From the NCBI GenBank assembly GCA_900769145.1, contig CAAGFN010000069.1, positions 1 to 41,333 on the forward strand: DNA of 41,333 bases, in the 5' to 3' direction. The stretch's first letter is position 1; each line of letters begins with the position of its first letter. The position numbers and the translations under genes were made by a program. The DNA is from Rikenellaceae bacterium (lineage in GTDB: Bacteria > Bacteroidota > Bacteroidia > Bacteroidales > UBA932). Of the stretch, positions 32,192-40,810 are shown piece after piece. Under the pieces are notes generated by a model, which saw nothing but the letters and a program-made list of their open reading frames with translations, was not told where the DNA came from and ran no database searches.

Positions 32192-33247
32192 CTATTTGGA
32201 TATTTCTCCTTTGAGATTTCTCTGCATCATCGCCCTGACCCAGTTGTTGTCCCCGCTTTTGCCCATAAGATAGAATAGTTTCCCGAGCGCACTCTCGGTC
32301 GTGCTGTCGTATCCGTTGATGACTCCCGCATTCTCGAGAATCTTCCCATTTGCGTAGATGTCCATATCTACACTTCCTGACAGACATTGGGTTACATTGA
32401 CAATGACCTTGTCCATTGCGGCGGCCTCGCGGAGTATTTCGAGGAACCATCCTGCCGACGGGGCGTTCCCTGCCCCGTAAGTTTCCATTATTACTGCCCT
32501 GGTCTCCTCTCCGCACAGAATGTTCCGTACTACCTGCGGGGTGATGCCCGGATGTATCTTCAGGATGGATACCCTGGTGTCCAGGCGTGTATTGATGCTC
32601 AGGCTCTGGTACCAGTCATTGGGCTTGCGGATGAGTTCATTGTTGAACCGGATGTTTATGCCGGCCTCGGCAAGAGGCGGGAAGTTCGGGGAAGAAAATG
32701 CCCTGAATACCTCGGAGTTGATCTTTGTGGTACGGTTTCCCCTCATCAGGAGGGAGTCGAAGCATACGCAGACCTCCGGCACGGTGGCGTGGCCTTCCTC
32801 ATCTCTGGAAGAAGCTATCTCGACCGCAGATATGAGGTTTTCCTTGCCGTCGGTTCTAGGGACTCCGACAGGAAGCTGGCTTCCGGTGAAGATTACCGGC
32901 TTCGTAAGCCCGTCGAGCATGAAGCTCAAAGCGGATGCGGAGTAGGACATGGTGTCGGTTCCGTGAAGAATTATGAAGCCGTCATAGTCGTCATATTTTT
33001 CCTGGATAAGCCTGGCGAGGGATTGCCACAGGGCGGGCTCCACATCCGATGAGTCAATCGGCGGATCGAACGACCACGTGTCGATTTTGAATGCGAACTT
33101 CCGTATTTCCGGGACCTCCTCCAATATCTGGCTGAAGTCGAATGGCTTGAGCGTCATATCATTGAGATCCTGCTTCATCCCGATGGTCCCGCCCGTGTAT
33201 ATTATCAGAATTGCGGATTTTCTGGTGCAGTCCTGTGTAGCAATCAT
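32192..33247 (-). CDS. ansA: L-asparaginase, type I
   Basis: The 351-residue enzyme hydrolyses asparagine to aspartate and ammonia. Both catalytic threonine motifs are present: IYTGGTIGM (nucleophile Thr18 or Thr21 region) and ILHGTDTM (Thr98, Asp99 at residues 95-99). GSQLPVG and a lysine further on complete the active site. It has no signal peptide and so should be cytoplasmic, as type I enzymes are. It starts two bases after the tatD stop codon, so the two genes share a transcript. Note that asnS, which needs asparagine, lies on the same strand beyond the exb operon. Confidence 0.92.
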   Translation of the reverse strand: MIATQDCTRKSAILIIYTGGTIGMKQDLNDMTLKPFDFSQILEEVPEIRKFAFKIDTWSFDPPIDSSDVEPALWQSLARLIQEKYDDYDGFIILHGTDTMSYSASALSFMLDGLTKPVIFTGSQLPVGVPRTDGKENLISAVEIASSRDEEGHATVPEVCVCFDSLLMRGNRTTKINSEVFRAFSSPNFPPLAEAGINIRFNNELIRKPNDWYQSLSINTRLDTRVSILKIHPGITPQVVRNILCGEETRAVIMETYGAGNAPSAGWFLEILREAAAMDKVIVNVTQCLSGSVDMDIYANGKILENAGVINGYDSTTESALGKLFYLMGKSGDNNWVRAMMQRNLKGEISK

Positions 33248-33249
33248 TG

Positions 33250-34035
33250 TTATCTAAGTTTGAATAGGTTCTTGGCATTCCTGGTCGTGACATCTGCCAC
33301 TTCATCGATGTCCACTCCCTTTATCCCCGCTATTGCGGAGGCTATGACGGGTATGTATGCGCTTTCGTTTCTCCGGCCCCGGTAGGGGACAGGTGTGAGG
33401 TACGGGGAATCCGTCTCAAGGACAATCCTTTCGAGTGGAATGTGCTTGAGGCTCTCCGCCACCCTGGCGTTCTTGAATGTCAGTACGCCTCCGATTCCGA
33501 CATACCAGTCTCCATATTTGTCAATTCTCCTGAAGGTCTCGCAACTGCCGCTGAATGCGTGAAGATTGCCTGTCAATCCAAGATGCCGGCAGCTGTCAAG
33601 GACCTCGAAGAAGTCGTTCTCAGCCTCCCTCAAATGGATGTTCACGGGCAGCCCGAGTTCCGCAGCGAGTTCCAGCTGGGCCTTGAGAGCGGCTTTCTGA
33701 AGGTCTGCGCTGTCCTTGGAGTAATGATAATCCAACCCGATTTCCCCAATGGCTACTGTCCCATCTTCCAAGGCCGATTCCCTGACCAGTTCGACCTCAT
33801 GCTCCCAATCTGCATCCACAGACCCGGGATACAGCCCGGCCATATTGAGGAATATATCAGGGAACTGTTCCCGCAGCCTCTTCATCCCGGCCCTTTCACT
33901 GCTGTCCACATCAGGCTGGATAATCAGGCCAACTCCCGCATCCAGGGCCCGGCGTACGGCTTCGGCCACGTCATCCTTGAAGGCTTCGTCATACAGATGG
34001 GAGTGTGTGTCAATGTATTTGTATCCTTGCGGCAT
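33250..34035 (-). CDS. tatD: TatD-family metal-dependent deoxyribonuclease
   Basis: The 261-residue TIM-barrel hydrolase has the TatD metal ligands: DTHSHL (His11, His13), GEIGLDYHY with its glutamate, VNIHLREA, LHAFSGS and LETDSPYLTP with the final aspartate. Family members are Mg-dependent 3'-5' DNases linked to DNA repair. The frame is open eight codons further, but only to a TTG; ATG 34035 is therefore chosen. The start of asparaginase follows two bases after its stop codon. Confidence 0.93.
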   Translation of the reverse strand: MPQGYKYIDTHSHLYDEAFKDDVAEAVRRALDAGVGLIIQPDVDSSERAGMKRLREQFPDIFLNMAGLYPGSVDADWEHEVELVRESALEDGTVAIGEIGLDYHYSKDSADLQKAALKAQLELAAELGLPVNIHLREAENDFFEVLDSCRHLGLTGNLHAFSGSCETFRRIDKYGDWYVGIGGVLTFKNARVAESLKHIPLERIVLETDSPYLTPVPYRGRRNESAYIPVIASAIAGIKGVDIDEVADVTTRNAKNLFKLR

Positions 34036-34105
34036 GTCCTTTACTGAAAAGTTCCGCAAGTTAGGAAATCTTTAAGGATTATTAAGCATTATCCCGGAAA
34101 ATCTG

Positions 34106-35281
34106 CTACAAGAATTTTGGGTTGACAGTGCATCTTCTCAGCAGGTCTGTGACAATGATTCCGTCACATTCTAGATGTCCTACAGCATTTGCGGCTTCCA
34201 GATATCCGATTCCCGCTGCAATGGCGACATCTTCGACCCGTATGTCCGGATTGCGGCCTATGATGTCGGCTATGATGGAAAGTCTGTCCGCCGGGTCGGC
34301 TCCCTCCCTGTCCTTGTAGAATGAATATGTCTTCATCCGGATGTCGCCCTTTTCCCATTTTCCCGATTTTCTCAGCCCGAGGGAGTCAAGCAGGGAATTC
34401 ACCTCGGAAATGCAGGCTGCGGTGCCGTTGCGTATAAGTTCATTGCATCCGGCAGAACATTGGTCTCCAATCCTTCCCGGCAGGGCGAAGACGTCCCTGT
34501 CGTAGGATGATGCTATTCTGCAGGTCATCATTCCTCCGCCCTTGATTTTGGACTCTATCAGGATTGCAGCCTCGGAAAGACCGGCTATTATACGGTTCCG
34601 CCTGAGGAAATTGATTGCCCGTGGAGTTGTGTTCGGGGGATAGTCGGTGACCAATGCGCTGCCAGGTGCAGTGCAGATTCTTTCGGCGTAGCGCCCGTGA
34701 CGGAATGGATATACTGCATCAATCCCGGTGGCCATGACTGCGACGGTAGGCAGCCCCGCATCCAAAGCCGCAAGGTGGGCGGTAATATCTGTTCCAATGG
34801 CCAATCCGCTGACAATCAATGCCTTTTCTCCGGAGCAGGAAGCGATGGCTGATACTATTCTGGTGCACCATTCTCGCCCGTATGAAGTGATGTCCCTGGT
34901 CCCTACCACGGCGATTCTCTTCTGTACGGAGAATAATTCCTCAATGGGGGAGATGCTCCTGACATATAGCATTGCAGGGGGATCCGGGCATTCTTTCAGC
35001 AAGGCCGGGTATCTCTCATCCCCGATGCAAATCATGCGCACTCCTTCAGCCAGAAGTCCGTCGAGCTCCTTCTTTTCCTTCTCCAAGGCCTCCGGGACCA
35101 GGAATCGAATATAGTCTGGATTGTTGTGCAGGAGATAGCCCAGCTCGTTTCTGTCCGCATTGAACAGAGCCTCAGGTGAGCCGTAATGGTCAATCAGCGC
35201 CGCCCCGGTTCTGGGCGCAAAACCGAAAATGCGGTTCACGGCACTCCAGGGGGCAAGTTGTTCCGAACTGTCGAATATCAT
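34106..35281 (-). CDS. dprA: DNA-processing protein DprA
   Basis: The 391-residue protein resembles DprA, which loads RecA on incoming single-stranded DNA in natural transformation. The N terminus holds a helix-hairpin-helix-like segment (IFGFAPRTGAALIDHYGS). The Rossmann-like core shows AVVGTRDITSYG, ALIVSGLAIGTDITAHLAAL, VAVMATGIDAVYPFRH and NRIIAGLSEAAILIES. The C-terminal winged helix (about 325-385) is present. Start ATG 35281 lies only four bases beyond a -7 box, so the transcript may be leaderless. No other competence gene is nearby; DprA is widespread even where transformation is unknown. Confidence 0.95.
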   Translation of the reverse strand: MIFDSSEQLAPWSAVNRIFGFAPRTGAALIDHYGSPEALFNADRNELGYLLHNNPDYIRFLVPEALEKEKKELDGLLAEGVRMICIGDERYPALLKECPDPPAMLYVRSISPIEELFSVQKRIAVVGTRDITSYGREWCTRIVSAIASCSGEKALIVSGLAIGTDITAHLAALDAGLPTVAVMATGIDAVYPFRHGRYAERICTAPGSALVTDYPPNTTPRAINFLRRNRIIAGLSEAAILIESKIKGGGMMTCRIASSYDRDVFALPGRIGDQCSAGCNELIRNGTAACISEVNSLLDSLGLRKSGKWEKGDIRMKTYSFYKDREGADPADRLSIIADIIGRNPDIRVEDVAIAAGIGYLEAANAVGHLECDGIIVTDLLRRCTVNPKFL

Positions 35282-35285
35282 AATT

Positions 35286-35293
35286 CAAAACTA
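35286..35293 (-). promoter_or_regulatory. -7 box directly before dprA
   Basis: The minus strand reads TAGTTTTG, an exact TAnnTTTG, ending four bases before the dprA ATG. The nearest TTG (35312-35310) is 16 bases upstream. A leaderless or near-leaderless transcript would result. Confidence 0.4.
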
Positions 35294-35343
35294 CCGGAAC
35301 CGGATGAAGCAATGTGCGAATGTAGGCAATCTCTGCAGGAAAT

Positions 35344-35384
35344 AAAAAAGATAGTGGTATTTTTATCCGAAAATAGCCACTATC
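35344..35384 (-). terminator. Strong terminator of queA
   Basis: GATAGTGG (35350-35357) pairs with CCACTATC (35377-35384), and TATTTT (35358-35363) with AAAATA (35370-35375), with one bulged G at 35376: a 14-bp stem and six-base loop. On the minus strand a run of six T (35349-35344) follows. It lies about 90 bases after the queA stop. Confidence 0.85.
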
Positions 35385-35408
35385 TGTATAAATTTTAAAC
35401 TTTTGGAA

Positions 35409-35452
35409 GATTCCACTATGTGCGGATTCCACAAGAATTGCAGATTTCACAT
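35409..35452. repeat. Three imperfect direct repeats after queA
   Basis: GATTCCACTA at 35409, GATTCCACAA at 35425 and GATTTCACAT at 35443 share eight to nine of ten bases, spaced 16 and 18 bases apart. They lie between the queA stop and its terminator, in transcribed but untranslated DNA. Confidence 0.4.
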
Positions 35453-35474
35453 ACCCGCAGGTCCTGCCAAGGAT

Positions 35475-36527
35475 TTATATTATCAGCAATGCGTCACCGT
35501 ACGGGCCGAACTTGTAGTCATTCTCCAATGCTGTCTCGTATGCGTGCTTGACTGCCTCATAGCCTCCGAATGCTGATACGGCCATAAGCATTGTCGAACC
35601 GGGGAGGTGGAAATTGGATACAATGGCATCCGGTATGGCGAATCTGTAAGGCGGGAAGATGAACTTGTTGGTCCACCCGTCGTATGGCTGCACCTCGTCG
35701 TTTGTGGTGACGTAGGTCTCAAGTCCCCTCATCACTGTCACGCCGACGGCAAGCACCCTGTGGCCTTCCCTCTTGGTCTTGTTGATGATGTTGGCTGCTT
35801 CTTCGCCGATAATGAGACGCTCGGAATCCATCTTGTGCTTCGACAAGTCCTCGACATCCACTTTGCGGAAATAACCAATGCCCATGTGCTCGGTGATGAA
35901 AGCCTTGTTTATATCCTTGAGAATCATCATGTTGAAGAGTTCGCGGCTGAAGTGGAGACCTGCAGCCGGGGCTGAAACGGCCCCCTCATTGGCAGCAAAT
36001 ATTGTCTGGAAGTTAACCTTGTCTTCAGGGACGGTCTTGTCCTTCACCCATTTAGGGACAGGGATGTCACCCAGGCTGAAGAGGGTCTTCTTGAAATCCT
36101 CATACCTGCCGTCATACAGGAACCTCAATGTCCTGCCTCTCGAAGTGGTATTGTCAATCACCTCCGCCACCAGGCTGTCATCACCGAAATACAGCTTGTT
36201 GCCGATGCGGATTTTCCTGGCCGGCTCGACAATCACGTCCCACAGCCGCTGCTCCTTGTTCAGTTCCCTGAGGAGGAAGACCTCAATGTCCGCACCTGTC
36301 TTCTCCTTCTTTCCGAGGAGTCTTGCAGGGAATACCTTGGTGTCATTGAGGACGAAGGTGTCACCCTTTCCGAAATAGTCAACTATGTTCTTGAAAATCT
36401 TGTGTTCAATCTCTCCTGTATCCTTGTGGAGAACCATCATTTTGCACTCGTCGCGCCATTTACCGGTCGGTTCGTGAGCGATATCCTTCTTTAGAGAGAT
36501 TTGAAATTGAAACTGCGATAATTTCAT
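35475..36527 (-). CDS. queA: S-adenosylmethionine:tRNA ribosyltransferase-isomerase
   Basis: The 350-residue QueA transfers the ribosyl part of S-adenosylmethionine to preQ1 in tRNA, forming epoxyqueuosine. The family motifs LNDTKVFPARLLGKK, SAPAAGLHFS, HMGIGYF and NFHLPGSTMLM are intact. I chose ATG 36527 (MKLSQF) as the family N terminus; the open frame extends 15 codons upstream into an inverted-repeat region. No other queuosine genes (queC, D, E, F or tgt) lie in the window. No preQ1 riboswitch was recognised. It has a strong terminator. Confidence 0.95.
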   Translation of the reverse strand: MKLSQFQFQISLKKDIAHEPTGKWRDECKMMVLHKDTGEIEHKIFKNIVDYFGKGDTFVLNDTKVFPARLLGKKEKTGADIEVFLLRELNKEQRLWDVIVEPARKIRIGNKLYFGDDSLVAEVIDNTTSRGRTLRFLYDGRYEDFKKTLFSLGDIPVPKWVKDKTVPEDKVNFQTIFAANEGAVSAPAAGLHFSRELFNMMILKDINKAFITEHMGIGYFRKVDVEDLSKHKMDSERLIIGEEAANIINKTKREGHRVLAVGVTVMRGLETYVTTNDEVQPYDGWTNKFIFPPYRFAIPDAIVSNFHLPGSTMLMAVSAFGGYEAVKHAYETALENDYKFGPYGDALLII

Positions 36528-36542
36528 ATTGTCTAATTGTAT

Positions 36543-36584
36543 TGTCGTATATCCCTTATATATACGACACAATTCACAAATTGT
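36543..36584. promoter_or_regulatory. Adjoining inverted repeats upstream of queA
   Basis: TGTCGTATAT (36543-36552) pairs perfectly with ATATACGACA (36560-36569), a 10-bp inverted repeat with a seven-base centre, 16 bases before the queA start. Next to it ACAATT (36569-36574) and AATTGT (36579-36584) form a second, shorter one. The 3' side of a Nudix gene is the other flank. No T tract follows, so an operator or leader structure for queA is more likely than a terminator. Confidence 0.45.
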
Positions 36585-36602
36585 TTCACCTGCCTTGAAT
36601 TT

Positions 36603-37217
36603 TTATACTGCCTTGGCTCCGAGGAATACCTCCTTGATGGATGGATAGGTGTCTTTCAGGAATGGCGGGAGGCTTGATTTTGCCACCCAGGCCGCCTTGG
36701 TGATGTCCTCCTCTGTCTGTGGTGTCAGGTCCACCGGGGCATCGTATGTCATCTGGTACCACCAGGTATGCTTCAGATGCCATATCCCGTCTCGTCTGTA
36801 GCAATGGTCAGTGACGCATATCAGATTGCCGGGGATGAGGTTGTCCACCCCTGTTTCTTCCCGGACTTCCCTTACTGCCGTCACCCTGATGTCCTCACCG
36901 GCTTCCTGATGCCCTTTCGGAAGGTCCCAAAGCCCGTCCCTCCTTATCAGGAGATAGTCGCCCCGCCGGTTTGAAACCAGTCCGCCTGCCGCATTGACTT
37001 CCTTGAACTCCCCGCAGACGGCCTTGTAAGTGCTGTCAGGGTCTTCTGAGGGAATGTATATGCGTTCCAATGTCGGAGAGGTCTCGAACATGCTTACTGC
37101 CGGAGAGATGTCAGCCCGGCTCTTGATGTGGAGTTCCACGGCATTGGGGTCCGTCAGGGCCGCTTCCTCCGGACGGCAGATGATGATGGCTCGTTTGTCG
37201 AAAAATATCTTGTGCAT
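36603..37217 (-). CDS. Nudix hydrolase
   Basis: The 204-residue protein has a full Nudix box at residues 102-124, in the G-x5-E-x7-R-E-V-x-E-E-x-G-V pattern, with REVREET at its core. Nudix enzymes cleave nucleoside diphosphates linked to another group; specificity cannot be read here. The first 70 residues form a separate alpha/beta domain before the Nudix fold (which begins around AAGGLVSNRRGDYLLI), as in several Bacteroidota homologues whose extra domain is not described to my knowledge. It is transcribed away from pyrE, and is followed by queA on the same strand. Confidence 0.88.
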   Translation of the reverse strand: MHKIFFDKRAIIICRPEEAALTDPNAVELHIKSRADISPAVSMFETSPTLERIYIPSEDPDSTYKAVCGEFKEVNAAGGLVSNRRGDYLLIRRDGLWDLPKGHQEAGEDIRVTAVREVREETGVDNLIPGNLICVTDHCYRRDGIWHLKHTWWYQMTYDAPVDLTPQTEEDITKAAWVAKSSLPPFLKDTYPSIKEVFLGAKAV

Positions 37218-37290
37218 CAGAAATATCTTGAAAATTGCCCGAAGATACTCAATTTCGGCCTAAATGAGGCAATATGTCGTGAAAAATAGT

Positions 37291-37298
37291 TAAATTTG
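37291..37298 (+). promoter_or_regulatory. -7 box of pyrE
   Basis: TAAATTTG matches TAnnTTTG. Transcription would begin near 37305, so the in-frame start at 37296 can be excluded and ATG 37323 is supported. No clear -33 box is visible. Confidence 0.5.
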
Positions 37299-37322
37299 TT
37301 CTTCCATCAAACTTTTATCAAA

Positions 37323-37952
37323 ATGGCAGTTGAAAGAATTCTTGCTGAATCACTTCTCGGCATCAATGCGGTACTTCTCCGCCCTGATTCCCCATTCACC
37401 TGGGCTTCAGGTTGGCATTCACCTATCTATTGTGACAACAGGAGGATCCTCTCCCATCCGGAATTGAGGTCCAGAGTGGCCTGCTGGCTTGCTTCCAAGG
37501 CGCTTGAATTGTATCCGGAGGCTGAGGTAGTGGCCGGAGTCGCCACCGGTGCGATTTCACACGGCGTCCTTGCCGCTGACAGGATGGGCAAGCCGTTCGT
37601 ATATGTGCGCCCGAAACCAAAGGATCACGGAACCGGGTCGCAGATTGAAGGAGAACTCCCTAAAGGGGCCAAAGTAGTGGTGATAGAGGACCTTGTATCT
37701 ACCGGAATGAGCAGTCTGGCCGCCGTGTCCGCATTAAGGGATGCAGGGGCCGAAGTGCTCGGAATGGTGGCGGTGTTCACCTACGGTTTTGATCTCGCTT
37801 CGGAGAAATTCAAGGAGGCCGGAGTCCGTCTTGATACGCTCTCCAACTATTCCGCCCTGGTCAGCGTCGCTGCTGAGACCGGGTACATCACCGAAGCCCA
37901 TAAGGAAATTCTCTCACAGTGGAGAAAGTCTCCTGATACCTGGGACAGGTAA
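37323..37952 (+). CDS. pyrE: Orotate phosphoribosyltransferase
   Basis: The 209-residue enzyme joins orotate and PRPP to give orotidine monophosphate in pyrimidine biosynthesis. The PRPP-binding motif VVIEDLVSTGMS lies at about 119-130, and the YVRPKPKDHGTG loop and GVATGAI segment are typical. ATG 37323 is fixed by the family N terminus (AESLLGINAVLLRP) and the promoter position. No other pyr genes are adjacent, but udk lies in the window. The genes downstream (SRPBCC-like, rRNA methyltransferase, TPR-like) probably share its transcript: the 57-base gap contains no T-tailed terminator. Confidence 0.96.
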   Translation: MAVERILAESLLGINAVLLRPDSPFTWASGWHSPIYCDNRRILSHPELRSRVACWLASKALELYPEAEVVAGVATGAISHGVLAADRMGKPFVYVRPKPKDHGTGSQIEGELPKGAKVVVIEDLVSTGMSSLAAVSALRDAGAEVLGMVAVFTYGFDLASEKFKEAGVRLDTLSNYSALVSVAAETGYITEAHKEILSQWRKSPDTWDR

Positions 37953-38009
37953 TTGAACACATCCTGCAGATACCCGGTTATGCCGGACTGCGGGAATAAA
38001 CATTGATAT

Positions 38010-38480
38010 ATGGATATTAAAAGCAAGCACAGGATTGTGAAGCGTGCGCCTTATATGCTTTACCTTCCTTTCTCTGATATGCGCAATTTCCTGAATATGC
38101 TTCCTGAGGACAAAAAACAGGGAGTGACAGCGGATTTCGATTCCATTTCAGCTGTTGTCCAGGGTTTCAATGTAGGCGTAAGAGTCTCTGAGAGAAGACC
38201 TTATTCGCTTATTTCCTACAAGGATGACGGGGCTCCGTTCAGTTTCAAGGTCAATATCTGTTTCGATGCTGACGGAGGCAATCCGGACAGTACCGACTTC
38301 CACATTGACATTGATGCCGACCTGAACTTCATGATGAAGATGATGCTCGGCTCGAAACTTCAGGATGCCGTGGACAAGATGGTGGATGCCGTGGCAGATA
38401 TAGCAGAGGGCAAGATGCCTGAGGGTATTGACCCTTCAATGTTCCCGGAGGGATTTGACAAATCCGTATTCAGGGGCTGA
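38010..38480 (+). CDS. SRPBCC-like protein of unknown function
   Basis: The 156-residue protein looks like a small lipid- or ligand-binding helix-grip (START/polyketide-cyclase, SRPBCC) fold: a start RIVKRAPYMLYLPFSDMRNF, several strands (ISAVVQGFNVGVRVSERRPY, FSFKVNICFD) and a long helix near the end (KLQDAVDKMVDAVADIA). It follows pyrE and its stop overlaps the start of the rRNA methyltransferase by one base (TGATG), a sign of coupled translation. Similar small proteins follow pyrE in other Bacteroidales as far as I know. Function is unknown. Confidence 0.75.
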   Translation: MDIKSKHRIVKRAPYMLYLPFSDMRNFLNMLPEDKKQGVTADFDSISAVVQGFNVGVRVSERRPYSLISYKDDGAPFSFKVNICFDADGGNPDSTDFHIDIDADLNFMMKMMLGSKLQDAVDKMVDAVADIAEGKMPEGIDPSMFPEGFDKSVFRG

Positions 38481-39856
38481 TGGATTTCGCGCCGGCATTC
38501 AGGAAGTATCTCGCACAGGTGGTGGGGGAAGGAAACCTCGCCGCCGTGCTTGACGCATTGTCTGGCGAACCGTCCGTATCAATAAGAATAAATCCTGCCA
38601 AGGCGGGAAGTCCTGCTGAACTCTTCGGGGATTCGGTGTCCGGCCCCGTGGAATGGAACAGGCACGCCGCCTTCCTTTCAGGCAGGCCTGCATTCACTCT
38701 GGATCCTCTGCTTCACGCCGGGGCCTACTATGTTCAGGACTCTTCCGCAATGTTTCCGGGCAAGGCTTTCAGGGATGTTCTGGAAACCGTCATTGAATCC
38801 GGAGTTCCCGGCCCGAAAGTACTGGACCTTTGTGCCGCCCCGGGAGGGAAGACAACAGACATGTCCGCAAGCCTCAAGGAAAGGTGTGGCAATCGCTATC
38901 TGCTGATTTCCAATGAGATAATGAAACAGAGGGCGGCTGTTCTTGCTGACAATGCGGCCGTCTGGGGAGATCCGTCAGTGGTGGTGACATCGGTGGACCC
39001 GAAGGCTTTCGCCGCATTGCCGGACTTCTTCGACATTATCTTGGCCGATGTGCCATGCTCGGGAGAGGGCATGTTCCGCAAGGATGCAGAGGCCCTGTCC
39101 CAATGGTCCGAGGACAATGTAGCCCTCTGCCAGGCCCGCCAGAGAAGGATTGTTGCCGACGTGTGGCCTTCATTGGCCGAAGGTGGCTTCCTCATATATT
39201 CAACTTGCACATTCAATTCTCTCGAGAATGATGACAATGTGAAATGGATTTGTTCCGAACTGGGAGCCGAGACAGTAGAAACCGATGCCTGCGGGCTTTT
39301 GAGAACGGAATGCGGAGTTTCCCTTGTCCCCGGACTGGTAAGAGGGGAGGGTCAGTATTGTGCCGTGTTGAGGAAGACAGGCAGGACTGATGGCATCCCT
39401 GCATTTCCTGGCCGGGTACCTGGCAGGTGGCAGAAACTGCCGGCAGCATCCGCTTCTGCACTCAGGCCGCTTGTGGAGGAAGGCATGGAGATGCTTGTCA
39501 AGGACGGGAGGATAATCGCCGTTCCCGGATATGTCATGGAAATGCTTCCCCTGATTGAACATCTCCGTCCGCTGACCCGCGGTCTTTCGATGGGAATGTT
39601 CAAGGGCAATGACTTTGTTCCGGATGCCGACCTGGCATTGTCCTTGTCATTGAGAAGGGGCGCTTTCAATGAATATGAGGTTAGCCGGGAGACGGCTCTG
39701 GCCTTCCTGCACAGGGATGCGGTAAGGTTGCCGGATGCCGGGAAGGGAATTGTAATGCTGGTTTACAGGGGACTGCCGATTGGTTTCGTCAAGAATCTCG
39801 GCAACCGTTGCAACAGCCTGCATCCCCTCCACAGAAGAATCAGAATGGATATTTGA
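38480..39856 (+). CDS. rRNA cytosine-5 methyltransferase, RsmF/NSUN type
   Basis: The 458-residue enzyme should methylate cytosine C5 in rRNA with S-adenosylmethionine. The SAM site DLCAAPGGKT lies at residues 116-125. Both NSUN cysteines are present: Cys193 in PCSGEG and Cys243 in STCTFN, the first needed for release, the second for covalent attack. The DVPCSGEGMFRKD stretch and the C-terminal PUA-like region (about 335-458) point to the RsmF group. The exact target base cannot be named. It is coupled to its neighbours on both sides by one-base TGATG overlaps. Confidence 0.9.
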   Translation: MDFAPAFRKYLAQVVGEGNLAAVLDALSGEPSVSIRINPAKAGSPAELFGDSVSGPVEWNRHAAFLSGRPAFTLDPLLHAGAYYVQDSSAMFPGKAFRDVLETVIESGVPGPKVLDLCAAPGGKTTDMSASLKERCGNRYLLISNEIMKQRAAVLADNAAVWGDPSVVVTSVDPKAFAALPDFFDIILADVPCSGEGMFRKDAEALSQWSEDNVALCQARQRRIVADVWPSLAEGGFLIYSTCTFNSLENDDNVKWICSELGAETVETDACGLLRTECGVSLVPGLVRGEGQYCAVLRKTGRTDGIPAFPGRVPGRWQKLPAASASALRPLVEEGMEMLVKDGRIIAVPGYVMEMLPLIEHLRPLTRGLSMGMFKGNDFVPDADLALSLSLRRGAFNEYEVSRETALAFLHRDAVRLPDAGKGIVMLVYRGLPIGFVKNLGNRCNSLHPLHRRIRMDI

Positions 39857-40800
39857 TGAATATGAAGAGTTTTATTATTGCGACAGCCGCTTTTGCATTG
39901 TCAATGATGACGGCGGCCACTGCCCAGGAGCCTTCAAGCCAGGACTTCAAGGCCAGGTATGAGACGATGGTTTCCAAACTGGGCCCTGCCGGAGTCGGCA
40001 TTGAGACATTGATAAACAAATGGGAGGCGGCATATCCTGAAGACCTGGATATGCTGACTGCCAGGTTCTCCTACTGCCTCAACAAGTCCCAGACTGTCAA
40101 TGTCGAGGTCCGGGATGCCTCCAGGTATCTTGGTGAGAAGCCTGTGCTTACCCTCAAGGATACTACGGGGAAGGATATAAATTACTTCCAGGTCACGAGT
40201 TATGACGATGAACTCTTCGGCCAGGCACAGAAGGCCATTGATCGTGCTATTCAGGTGGAGCCTGACAGGCTTGATCTCCGTTTCCTCAAGACAGCATCCT
40301 TGATCGGATATGAGAATGAGAGCCCTGATATGGCATTGTCGAGCCTGAAGGGGCTGGTGGACTACAATTTCACCCGTCATCCGAAGTGGGAATATCCCGG
40401 GGTGGAAAAGGCGGACGATGAGTTCTTCTCCGCAGCTATCCAGGAATATTGCTACCTGTTCTTCAAATACGGGACTCCGACATCGTTTGAGGCTTTCCGC
40501 CAGCTTTCGGAAAAAATGCTTTCCTACAGGTCTTCGGATGTGCTCTTCCTCGATAATCTCGGTTCTTACAATCTTGTGGTAGCCAAGGACAACAAGGCGG
40601 CTCTCAAGTATTACAACAAGGTCCTGAAAATCAAGCCGGATGATATGACGGCTATCAAGAATGCCATCATACTTGCCAGAAATGCCAAGGATGCCAAACT
40701 CGAAAAGAAGTATCTTCCGATGATGATTAAATACTCCGAAGACGCTGCGACCAAGATGTCAGCCGAGAAGCGTCTTGAGTTCCTGAACGGTTCCAAGTAG
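39856..40800 (+). CDS. Secreted tetratricopeptide-like protein of unknown function
   Basis: The 314-residue product begins with a Sec signal peptide (MNMKSFIIATAAFALS, cleaved near ATA-Q, about residue 24). The mature protein is helical with TPR-like pairs, clearest in ALKYYNKVLKIKPDDMTAIKN (about 258-278), and an earlier candidate around AQKAIDRAIQVEPDRLDLRF. Such proteins act as periplasmic scaffolds; partners are unknown. ATG 39856 overlaps the methyltransferase stop by one base (TGATG); ATG 39862 is an alternative. The GC-rich inverted-repeat element begins immediately after its stop codon. Confidence 0.75.
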   Translation: MNMKSFIIATAAFALSMMTAATAQEPSSQDFKARYETMVSKLGPAGVGIETLINKWEAAYPEDLDMLTARFSYCLNKSQTVNVEVRDASRYLGEKPVLTLKDTTGKDINYFQVTSYDDELFGQAQKAIDRAIQVEPDRLDLRFLKTASLIGYENESPDMALSSLKGLVDYNFTRHPKWEYPGVEKADDEFFSAAIQEYCYLFFKYGTPTSFEAFRQLSEKMLSYRSSDVLFLDNLGSYNLVVAKDNKAALKYYNKVLKIKPDDMTAIKNAIILARNAKDAKLEKKYLPMMIKYSEDAATKMSAEKRLEFLNGSK

Positions 40801-40810
40801 CGGATTCCTG

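Noticed and set aside
35190..35450. 86-codon open frame overlapping the dprA start and the queA terminator
   Set aside because: It runs through the terminator hairpin and the dprA promoter and has no coding character.
35409..35452. CRISPR-like array
   Set aside because: The repeats are only about ten bases long with 6-8 base gaps and three copies; no cas genes are nearby.
37953..38009. Terminator between pyrE and the SRPBCC-like gene
   Set aside because: A short CCGG/CCGG hairpin is possible at about 37973-37985, but no T tract follows, so readthrough is more likely.
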